Source of the DNA: Pedosphaera parvula Ellin514
GTDB lineage: Bacteria; Verrucomicrobiota; Verrucomicrobiia; Limisphaerales; Pedosphaeraceae
NCBI RefSeq assembly: GCF_000172555.1
Contig: NZ_ABOX02000002.1
Span: forward strand, 248,001-312,000
Length of the DNA stretch: 64,000 nucleotides
Direction of reading: 5' to 3'
Position 1 is the stretch's first letter, and every line of letters starts with the position of its first letter. Shown here one piece after another: positions 35,988 through 45,100 of this stretch. The notes under the pieces were generated by a model. The model was not told the DNA's origin. It made no database searches and saw only the letters and a list, made by a program, of their open reading frames with translations. A program made the translations under genes and the position numbers.

Positions 35988-37422
35988 AAAGATTTATCCC
36001 TTTGTTCCCATTCCAATTCAAAACCTTGGAATATCGCTCTATGGCCTGGCTTGGAGGCACGAGCGATTAGGCGGGGATTTCGGTAAATATGTGACTGGGT
36101 TTCAAAAGCGCTCGGGCTGGACAGCAGAAAGAATGCAAGGATATGTCGCAGGGGAGTTGCAGCGGGTTCTCATCCGAGCTTATAAGGAGGTGCCCTATTA
36201 CAAGAAGGCATGGGCCTCCGTCGGCGTTACTCTTTACGACCTGGATCGGATGACAGTCGAGGGGTTGTCGAAGTTGCCGATCACGTCCAAATCAGATTTA
36301 AGAGCGGCTCCGGATGCATTTGTTGCCAGTTGTGCCCTGGCGGGAGGCAAGCTCCATCGCTATCACAGCAGCGGCAGTACAGGAACGCCGATCACTTCCA
36401 TATGCTCAGCGGAGGATCATAGGAGATTTATTGCGGCCAGGGAGGCACGGTCGTTTAACTGGGCTGGGTCAACGATTCATGCGTCTCGGGCCATGATCGG
36501 CGGCAGGATGGTTGTTCCCAGAGGAGTGGCCCAACCTCCGTTCCATCGGTATAATTGGGCTGAGCGCCAGGCTTATTTTTCAGCCTATCACATTGCACCC
36601 GCGCACGTGCCGGATTATGTGAAGGCGTTCAACACTCACCAGCCCCGGCTGCTGACCGGGTACGCGAATTCCTATTACCAGCTCGCCAGGATGATGAATG
36701 AGCAGGGAATCAAACTGAATTACGCACCAGATGCCCTGGTCTTGTGCAGTGAGAAACTGACGCCGGAAATGAAGGGAGTAATCAGGCAGGCTTTCCGGGC
36801 GCGTGCCTATGAAGAGTATGGCGCCGTTGAAAACTGTGTGCTGGCCACGGAATGCAAGCATGGCAGTTTGCATGTCAGTCCCGATTTTGGAGTGATGGAA
36901 ATTGTCGATGATGAAGGAAAACCCGTTCCTCCAGGGCAGGAAGGCAGAATTTTATGCACCTCGTTGCTGAATGAGACGCAGCCACTTATTCGATATGAGA
37001 TTGGAGATATCGGCGTCTGGGCCGAAGGGAACTGCCAATGTGGGCGGGATCAATTACCAATACTAAAAGAGTTGGTTGGACGATTGGAGGACGTGGTAGT
37101 AGGACCTGATGGTCGCGAAATGGTTCGATTCCATTGGATGTTTATCAATATGCCCAATGTTTTGGAGGGGCAGGTCGTTCAGGAGGATTTGGATCGATTT
37201 ACAGTCAAGGTGGTGGGGACAGGCAGTTTTAATGCAGAAGATGAGGCAATGATACGAGACGGTTTGTGGAAAGGTTGGGGGAGAGTAAATGTGGTCATCG
37301 AGAAGGTTAACGAGATACCCCGGACAGAACGGGGAAAAATCAGGGCGGTTATTTCCAAATTGAAGCCGGAACAACATAAACAAATCAAGATGAACGCTGA
37401 GCAGGCGGGTCTCGTTTCCTGA
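35971..37422 (+). CDS. PaaK/CapK-like AMP-forming adenylating enzyme
   Basis: 483 residues. Phenylacetate-CoA ligase/coenzyme F390 synthetase-type fold: VLIRAYKEVPYYKKAW, P-loop SSGSTGTPITS, EEYGAVENC, YEIGDIGVW, and the C-terminal VGRLEDVVVGPDGREMV. Two short cysteine motifs (CVLATEC; CQCG) may bind zinc or be structural. CapK-type members occur in capsule loci and are thought to activate a carboxylic acid, but their substrates are poorly known. Lying among transferases, it may add an acyl or aminoacyl group to the polymer (inference). Confidence 0.83.
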   Translation: MAHYLEKIYPFVPIPIQNLGISLYGLAWRHERLGGDFGKYVTGFQKRSGWTAERMQGYVAGELQRVLIRAYKEVPYYKKAWASVGVTLYDLDRMTVEGLSKLPITSKSDLRAAPDAFVASCALAGGKLHRYHSSGSTGTPITSICSAEDHRRFIAAREARSFNWAGSTIHASRAMIGGRMVVPRGVAQPPFHRYNWAERQAYFSAYHIAPAHVPDYVKAFNTHQPRLLTGYANSYYQLARMMNEQGIKLNYAPDALVLCSEKLTPEMKGVIRQAFRARAYEEYGAVENCVLATECKHGSLHVSPDFGVMEIVDDEGKPVPPGQEGRILCTSLLNETQPLIRYEIGDIGVWAEGNCQCGRDQLPILKELVGRLEDVVVGPDGREMVRFHWMFINMPNVLEGQVVQEDLDRFTVKVVGTGSFNAEDEAMIRDGLWKGWGRVNVVIEKVNEIPRTERGKIRAVISKLKPEQHKQIKMNAEQAGLVS

Positions 37423-37450
37423 AACAAGAGCGAGCGGCCATTCAAGGAAT

Positions 37451-38530
37451 ATGGAAGCGGGATTGGAAAAATCTTTTTTGCCTCAAAACGAAATCGCGCG
37501 GGAACTTCCGTTCGTGAGTATTATCATGCCGGTGTTTAACGAAGAGCGTTACATCGGAGGCATACTCGATGCAGTGCTTAAGCAGGACTATCCATCCGAG
37601 CGGATGGAAATCATTGTTGCTGACGGAGCATCGACCGACCAGACCCGTGATATTATAGTCTCGTTTCAAAGAGGACATGGGAACCTGCGTTTGATTTACA
37701 ATCCTGACCGCATCGTTTCGACAGGATTGAATCGGGCGATCGGCTGCGCGCGAGGGGAGATCATTGTTCGGTTGGACGGACACTGTGAATATCCCAAGGA
37801 CTATCTCCGCCGAGTGGTGCTACTGAGAGAGCGACTGGGGGCCGATAGTGTCGGGGGCACCCTGGTTCCGATCGGATCGGGGTATATACAAAGCGCCATC
37901 GGAGCTGCGTATTATTCTCCGGTGGGAATTGGCGGAACGGCGCTCAAGGCTGTGGATGGGGTGGAAACGGTGCGCGAGGTCGATGCAGTGCATGGTGGTT
38001 GTTGGCGGGTGGAGAGATTACGCAAGGTGGGAGGTTTTGATGAGGAAATGGTGCGAAACCAGGATGATGAACTGAGTTTTCGGTTGCGCAAGGCCTCCGG
38101 TCGCATCTATCAGTGTACCTCCATCAAGGTGAAATATCACGTGCGTGACAGCTTTAAAAAATTGTTCATGCAGTTCGCGCAATATGGTTATTGGAAAGTC
38201 AGGGTGGTGAAGAAGCACCCGAAACAGGCCAGCGCGCGGCATTTCGTGCCGGCCTTGTTCGTGTTGTTCATCACCGGTTGCGCATTGGCTGCCCCTTTTA
38301 CCCTGTACGCATTGTATGGGTTGTCGGGTGGCTTGGGGATATATCTTTCCGTGCTCGGTGTGGTGTCATTCCTGCAAACAGCATCAAAGGACCGAAAACT
38401 TTGGCCGGGAATAGTGTTGGCGTTGTGCTCGATGCATTTCGGATACGGAGGAGGGTTTGTTCTGGGTTGGGTGAGGTCGTGGATAGGGCCCCTGCCAACG
38501 GATTCCATATTTGAGCGAACCACACGTTGA
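37451..38530 (+). CDS. glycosyltransferase family 2 with C-terminal membrane segments (ExoA-like)
   Basis: 359 residues. FVSIIMPVFNEERYIGGILDAVL, ADGASTDQTRDII, VRLDGHCEYPKDYLRR (D-x-D-type metal site), QDDELSFRLRKASG, and a Q/RYGYWK-type motif (QYGYWKVRV). Residues about 270-345 form two or three transmembrane helices. The organisation matches ExoA-type succinoglycan transferases that work at the inner membrane. Last gene of the plus-strand operon; a strong hairpin follows. Confidence 0.88.
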   Translation: MEAGLEKSFLPQNEIARELPFVSIIMPVFNEERYIGGILDAVLKQDYPSERMEIIVADGASTDQTRDIIVSFQRGHGNLRLIYNPDRIVSTGLNRAIGCARGEIIVRLDGHCEYPKDYLRRVVLLRERLGADSVGGTLVPIGSGYIQSAIGAAYYSPVGIGGTALKAVDGVETVREVDAVHGGCWRVERLRKVGGFDEEMVRNQDDELSFRLRKASGRIYQCTSIKVKYHVRDSFKKLFMQFAQYGYWKVRVVKKHPKQASARHFVPALFVLFITGCALAAPFTLYALYGLSGGLGIYLSVLGVVSFLQTASKDRKLWPGIVLALCSMHFGYGGGFVLGWVRSWIGPLPTDSIFERTTR

Positions 38531-38622
38531 CTTAATGCCGGTGGATTACAGCATGCCAATCGCGCCAAAAGGTTCCTCGAACAGCCTGGCGACAGAGGAT
38601 GCGAAGGCTTATAAAAAGTTTT

Positions 38623-38667
38623 GCGCCGCTGGCAGGCAATTCGGTGAAATTGCCCGACCAGCGGCGC
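38623..38667. terminator. bidirectional terminator hairpin
   Basis: Outer stem GCGCCGCTGG (38623-38632) pairs perfectly with CCAGCGGCGC (38658-38667). Inner stem GGCAATT/AATTGCC (38635-38654) closes a 6-nt loop. On the minus strand it is followed by an AAAACTTTTT tail. It lies between the convergent end of the exopolysaccharide operon and the beta-helix gene and can serve both. Confidence 0.8.
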
Positions 38668-38702
38668 AGATTTAAGACCAGTGCTCGACTGGCTGGTTAT
38701 AC

Positions 38703-41700
38703 TTAGATAGTGCGATAGAACTTGGACCGAAAGGACGATGCACTGTTATCAGTGAACGCAATCAGTCCGTCGTTGCCGGCACTTACATTGCCCAAGGTCA
38801 CCCAGGTCTGCAGATCGGAGGAGACCTGGAGATTGTAATTGGTTCCAGGATTGCCCTTCAAGACCACCTGGACTGAGCCGTCGGCCTGTTTTTGCAGGGG
38901 AACGCTGGCTGTGCGAACGGGAGCCGCCTGAACGGTGATCGTTGCAGTAGCACTGCTGCTATTACCCGAGCTGTCAGTCAGCGTGAAGGTAAACGTATCC
39001 GAGCCGGTAAAACCCGACTTGGGCGTATACAGGATGCCGCCGTCACAGGAACTCACGGTACCGCCTTGAGTCGTGTAGGGGCTGGCAATGCTGACCAGGA
39101 TGGTGTCCTTGAACAGATTGGTAGTTCCCTGGAACGAGGTGGAGGTGAATTGAGTCGTGGTGTTGCCATTGGCCGTCAGAGTGATGCTGTTCGCAGCGAC
39201 GTCTTTGGGCACGAATGTTGGATCGTTCGAGACGATAATACGATCAAGTGTCGCATTGGCTTCGCGGCCGCGGAACTTGATCGAGTGGCTACCCTGGGAG
39301 AGGGTGAAGGTTCTCGGGTTCAGCGCGAGTGGCTGTCCAGTGGTGCCACGTCCGTTCACGGCTGTCCATTGCCAGTTATTGGACCAGACACCTTCGGCAT
39401 CGTCATAGACATCTTCGGTGCCGCCATCCACGGAGACATAGAAGGAGTCGGCTGCGAACGAAGGTGAAAGCACCTTGCCCCAGATGTAGTAAGTGCCGGC
39501 GACAGGAACGTTCACGATGAACGTGACGCTGCCCTGTTCAGCAGTGGTGGTCGCAACGTAACGCTGAGAAGAATTCTGAGCGTTGGTGAATACCGTCATG
39601 GGGGCGACGAGGAGACCGGCTTCGGCTTCCAGAGGAATTGTGACCGTCTGGGCTGGAGCAGTGGGGGCAGTCACCGTGAGCGGGAACGTGGTGGTGCTGG
39701 AGGCGCTACCGTCGTTCACAGTAATGGTGATGTTGGCCGTGCCGGACTGGTTAGCAGCCGGAGTAACCGTGACCGTGCGATTGGAGCTGCTGCCGCCAAA
39801 GACGATGTTCGCATTAGGAACAAGCGTCGGATTGGAGGAAGTGCCCGCGAGGGTCAGGCTGGTGGCAGCCGTTTGCGCATCACTGACTGTGAAGGCAATC
39901 GCCGCGGTGGCCTTATTGGTTACGGTCGTCTGAGCGGTGATGGTAGAAATCACCGGAGGCGTATTGACGGGAGTAGCCGAAACAGTAACCGTGAAGGTTT
40001 TGCTGCTCGTAAGGCTGCCGTCGCTGACGGTGACCGTGATGTTGGCTGTGCCGGACTGGTTGGCAGCCGGAGTAACCGTGACCGTGCGATTGGAGCTGCT
40101 GCCGCCAAAGACGATGTTCGCATTAGGAACGAGCGTCGGATTGGAGGAAGTGCCCGCGAGGGTCAGGCTGGTGGCAGCCGTTTGCGCATCACTGACAGTG
40201 AAGGCGATCGCCGAAGAGGCAGTGCCCGCATTGAGGGTCTGGTTGGCGATGCTGGAGATCACCGGCGCCGAATTGGTGGCCGGAGGAGGTGTATTTGTTA
40301 CCGAGCTGGTGGGCAACAGAACATAGGCGCCGAAGTTCGGCCCGGCAGCAGGAGGAGCAGAGGCCCCGACTGGAGCGGCAACTGGGAGACCCATCATAGG
40401 CACCATGATCGAACCGCCGTTATAGGTTCCCTTGACTACGGGAGTGCCGTAGAAGTTCTGGGCGCTATGCACTTCGTAAGCCGTGCCGACAGGTAGCACC
40501 TGGCTGACATCGACAGCCACGGAGTTCAGCTTTTCCCAGTTGTAAACGAGGATGTTGGCGCGTCCCGGCTCGTACTTGTTAGGACGAACAGCGATAACGT
40601 TCTTCGTTGGCGTTGTGGTCAGGTAACTATTGTTTGGATAGCTGCTCTGCGTGAGGCCGATGGTGGCACTGAGGAAGGTATTACCCGCCAGAGTCATGTT
40701 AGCGTTGGCGTTGAACATGGTGCTGGTCTGGAAGTAATTGCCCTGGCAAATGGCATTCGCAGAACCGCCGTCATAGCCCAGAAAGAAATCTGAACTGGTT
40801 CCCTGAGTGTCATAAATGAAGTTGGTGCGGACGACCGGATTTTGAGCCTGTCCCTGATAAGGGCCGATCAACAGATTTTGTTGATGCGAATTGGCCAGTG
40901 CGCCGTTCAGGAAGAAGGCGGAACCTTCGATGGTGAAGTTGTCGGCGATAGGACTGGCGGATCCAGTAGCTTGCATGCCCAGGGCGTAGTTGTTAAAAAC
41001 GAGACTGTTTTCGACATACTTGACTGCCGGGGCTACGTTCTGTGCATAGATTCCATGACCGTGACCACGATCGGCACCCTGCCACCCATTGTAATAGGAG
41101 AGCATGCCATAGACCTCGGTATTTCCAGCGGCCGTATTCATGCCTAAGCCGCCACCGATATTATCATGAATAACCAGGTTGATCAGCTTGCAGTTCGGGG
41201 CTCGCAGGTCGACTCCGCTCACGCAGAAGTCGATTTGCTTGCCGTCATAGGGAGCCCACCAGGTTGTGGGGAAAGGGCCGGTTTGAGTGCTGGTGCGGGT
41301 CGGAATCCATCCACTGGCGAATTGTTGGGAGTCCATGACTTCGAATCCCCAATAATTGACATAGCCACCGGTGCTTTGCGTGAGGTTGCCGTCAATGGTC
41401 GCGCGTTCGCCAGGATATTGCCGGACCGTGATGGGGGCAGCGGATGTGCCGGACAAACTGCTGGTGAACTTGGTGGGACGGTTTAACTGACGATGAACAC
41501 CGCCGCGCAACCAGATGGTATCACCAGGTTTAACGCTGGAAGCTGGTTCAACGCAGTCTGGAGATCCCACGGGCTGCTGGCGCTTCCGGTGCCGGAGGCG
41601 GTGCCGTGGGGGAGACATAGAACTCGGTGGCATGCTCTTGCCAGCGAGGCTGCGAGACCAAGTGTGACCAGAACTGAGGCTTTCAGAGTAGAACCAAATT

Positions 41701-41803
41701 TCGGAACCCGAAATTGGTTGGTTTTAAATTGTTGATTATGGGCCTTGCCACGGTATTGCACGCGGGCAGCCACACAACGAGAGCACGGACACTGTGTTTT
41801 CAT
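38703..41803 (-). CDS. secreted beta-helix protein with tandem Ig-like repeats (5' end frameshifted)
   Basis: The continuous frame 38703-41633 gives about 945 conserved residues. It is a paralogue of the gene at 95-2275: beta-helix, two tandem Ig-like domains (39720-40215), CBM-like part (VTIPLEAEAGLLVAPM ... SFYVSVDGGTEDVYD), a cadherin-like domain, and a verrucomicrobial tail (NLQVSSDLQTWVTL ... FYRTI). The true N-terminus is spread over three frames: a signal peptide (KASVLVTLGLAASLARA) from 41803, then ATEFYVSPT near 41615-41640, then GTASGTGSASSPWDLQTALNQ (about 41545-41605), then PASSVKPGDTIWL in the main frame. Each join needs one missing base. The apparent ATG at 41633 is therefore not the real start. 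Either sequence error or 5' decay. Confidence 0.75.
39720..40215 (-). repeat. tandem near-identical Ig-like coding repeats, 309-bp period
   Basis: Two stretches of about 187 bp (39720-39906 and 40029-40215) differ at only a handful of bases and encode the same segment (SDAQTAATSLTLAGTSSNPT ... TVTPAANQSGTANIT). The offset is 309 bp, or 103 codons. The similarity at third positions points to recent duplication or gene conversion. Confidence 0.85.
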
Positions 41804-42175
41804 TATGATGTTCTTAAGTATTTCTTATGTTACAAATGCAAAACTTCTCTAGGATGAATTGCACACAGGCTCAAATGAGCGTCGCCATGGTATGCGGGGT
41901 GTGATGAATGGTCATTGGAAAAGGCTGTAGGAATACTCCCGTTTTTTTGTAGGTCGATGTCTTACAAAAAATCGGCGGCACTGGAGGACCATACTTTCTG
42001 CCCACGAATGCGACTGACTTTCAATCGACCCGAGAAGAGTTGGAATCGGAACTTCAAAAGGCGACATGCCGGTTTGTTTCTGATGAAGCAAGCCACCTTG
42101 GGAGGAATTTAATCTACGAATGAGCCCGATAAGCAAGGGGCTCAGTACACCAATGCAAATGAAAGGAACTACAAT
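41804..42175. promoter_or_regulatory. divergent intergenic region upstream of the PKS-NRPS
   Basis: No longer gene is supported. It holds an AT-rich inverted repeat TTTTTTGTA/TACAAAAAA (41943-41971, 11-nt loop) and a 7-bp hairpin TGAGCCC/GGGCTCA (42121-42144) just before the PKS start. GAAAGGA (42161-42167) is the likely ribosome site for the PKS ATG at 42176. Promoters for the beta-helix gene (left) and the PKS-NRPS (right) must lie here; I could not define them. Confidence 0.4.
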
Positions 42176-42179
42176 ATGA
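42120..42179 (+). CDS. possible 19-residue leader peptide coupled to the PKS-NRPS start
   Basis: ATG at 42120, 19 codons (MSPISKGLSTPMQMKGTTI), stop TGA at 42177-42179 overlapping the PKS ATG as ATGA. GGGAGGA lies at 42100-42106, farther upstream than ideal. The TGAGCCC/GGGCTCA hairpin lies within it. It could be a translational coupling or attenuation leader, or chance. Confidence 0.25.
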   Translation: MSPISKGLSTPMQMKGTTI

Positions 42180-45100
42180 TAGAAACAGTGACAGAAGGCA
42201 TCGCCATCATCGGGATGACCGGGCGGTTTCCTGGCGCTTCAAACATTGAGGAGTTTTGGCGAAATCTTGCTACTGGTGTGGAGTCCATTTCCACGTTCAG
42301 CGATGATGAACTGGCGGCTTCCGGATTGGATGTGGCGGCAATCAGGAAAACACCTGGTTATGTTGCTGCACGTGGTATTTTGAAGAATGCCGAATGGTTC
42401 GATGCGGCATTCTTTGGGATGAATTCGAAGGAGGCGGAGGTTACAGATCCACAGCAAAGACTCTTCCTGGAAGGAGCCTGGGAGGCATTGGAGCATGCCG
42501 GGTATGATCCTGAGAGGTACGCGGGTTCTGTTGGTGTGTATGCCGGCATGGGAAACAACACCTATTACATTAATAACCTGCACTTGCGTCCGGATGTCCT
42601 CGAGTTGGTTGGTCCGATGGCAACGATGATGGGCAACGAGAAGGATTATCTGACGACGCGCGTTGCGTATAAACTTAATTTAAAGGGCCCTGCAATTAAT
42701 GTTAATACCGCCTGTTCGACATCATTGGTGGCGGTGTGCCAGGCGTGCCAGAGTTTGCTGAACTATCAATGCGACATGGCGCTCGCAGGCGGCATTTCTG
42801 TCTCCTTTCCGCAGAAGCGCGGTTATTTTTATCAGGAAGGTGGGATCACATCCTCCGACGGACATTGTCGTGCGTTCGATGCTCAGGCACAAGGAACCGT
42901 TTCGAGCGACGGACTGGGAATAGTGGTGTTGAAACGTTTGGCTGAGGCTATCAAGCATGGGGATCAAATTTATGCCGTAATCAAAGGTGTGGGGCTGAAC
43001 AACGATGGTTCCTTCAAGGTGAGCTTCACTTCTCCAAGTGTTGGCGGTCAGGCTGAGACCATTGCCCTCGCCCAAGCCCAAGCCCGGTTTCGACCCCGAT
43101 ACCATCACCTATGTCGAAACGCATGGTACGGGCACACCATTAGGCGACCCGATTGAGATTGCAGGTTGGCCCAGGCATTCGGTGACGCAGGCGGAAAAAG
43201 TAAATTTTGTGCGATTGGTTCAGTTAAGTCCAATATTGGTCACTTGGATACCGCCGCCGGCGTGGCAGGACTGATCAAGGCAGTGTTGGCGCTGAAAAAT
43301 AAGCAGCTGCCACCCAGTCTGCATTACACGAAGCCCAATCCGAAAATTGATTTTGAGAACAGCCCGTTCTTTGTGAATACGCAATTGACCGACTGGAATC
43401 CGGGAGGGATTCCCCGTCGAGCAGGTGTCAGTTCATTCGGTCTGGGGGGCACCAATGCACATGTGGTCTTGGAAGAGCCGCCGACAATGCCTGCTTCAAG
43501 TGCATCCCGTGAGTGGCAATTGCTGCTGCTGTCAGCAAAAACGAAGTCGGCTTTGAACGATGGGACCGCCAACCTGACAGCCCATTTCAAAGCCAATCCT
43601 GGGCTCAAACTCGCGGACGTGGCCTACACCCTTCAGGTTGGAAGAGGGGTATTTGGCCATCGGCGAATGCTGGTATGCCGTAATGCTGCCGATGCAATCA
43701 AGACGCTGGAATCAGGGGACTCCAAGCGTGTGTTCACACAGCGCTCGGCTCTGAAAGATGTCCCCGTGTTTTTCCTGTTTCCAGGCCAGGGGGCACAATA
43801 TGTGAGCATGGGGGCAGACCTTTACCGCACTGAACCAGTTTTCAAGGAAGAAGTTGACCGTTGCAGGAAACTCCTGCAGCCACAACTGGAGCTGGATCTG
43901 CATCAGATTCTATTTCCCCAGCCGGAACAGGCTGATCTGGCGAAGGAACTTTTGGTGCAAACCCGCACCACCCAGCCCGCGCTGTTTGTGGTTGAATATG
44001 CCTTGGCCAGGCTTTGGATGTCATGGGGCATCAAACCGAAAGCAATGATCGGCCATAGCGTGGGTGAATATGTCGCCGCCTGTCTGGCAGGTGTATTCAC
44101 GTTGGAAGAAGGGCTGAGGTTGGTTGCCAGCCGCGCCCGGTTGGTGCAGGCGCAACCTGGCGGAGTGATGCTGGCGGTCAGGCTGTCTGAGGATGAATTG
44201 CAATCTCTGCAGGTCGATGACCTTTCCATTGGCGCAGTCAATGCCGCAAACCTGTGTGTCGTGTCAGGGCCAACCGGGCAGATTGAAAAGTTGGAAAAGG
44301 AACTGGACGCCCGGAACATCGGCAACCGCCGTCTATCGACATCGCATGCGTTCCATTCGACGATGATGGAGCCGGTGGTGTCACCCTTTTTGGAACTGTT
44401 AAAGAAGGTAACTTTCAAAGCCCCGACCATTCCGTACGTGTCGAATGTCACAGGCAAATGGATTACCCCTGCCGAGGCAACCGACCCGGTTTATTGGGCT
44501 CGACATGTGCGAAAGACTGTTCGATTTGCGGAAGGTGTTACAAAGTTATTGGAGGATTCACAAGCGATCCTGCTGGAGGTCGGACCGGGCAAGACGTTGA
44601 CAACTTTGGTGCTTCAGCATGCGGCAAGGTCTCCTGACCAGATGGTGATATCCTCCATGATGCCCGGGAAAGACGAGGGGCAGGAAATGCTGAATGCGCT
44701 TGGAAAACTTTGGCTCGCAGGCGCCACCGTGGATTGGCCGGGCTTCTATCAGCAGGAGAGCCGCTGTCGAGTTGCGCTCCCGACCTATGCGTTTGAACGG
44801 AGCCGGTTCTGGATTGAACCTCCTGCCGTGAACACAAGGCAATTGGCTGCCCTGGCAAATCCAATGAGAGAAGTAGCGACTGTTTACGAAGTGGCAAGGA
44901 GCGCCCTCACAATCGAAGAAAGTCGGAATGGGATCACACGGAGCAGTCGGTTGGAGCATGCACTCAAGGGGCTTTTTGAGGAAATTTCGGGAATACAGAT
45001 TTGCCATTCATCACGTTCGGAAGCATTTGTGGAGCTGGGTTTTTATTCCCTCTTACTCGCACAGGCAAGCCAGTTCATTCAGAAGCGATTTGGCATCGAG

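Noticed and set aside
39583-40496. Long plus-strand frames opposite the Ig-like repeats
   Set aside because: Repeated, valine-rich antisense of the Ig-like domains; no start signals.
41493-41735. Plus-strand frame opposite the beta-helix 5' end
   Set aside because: It is the complement of the frameshifted signal-peptide region, which explains the sequence better.
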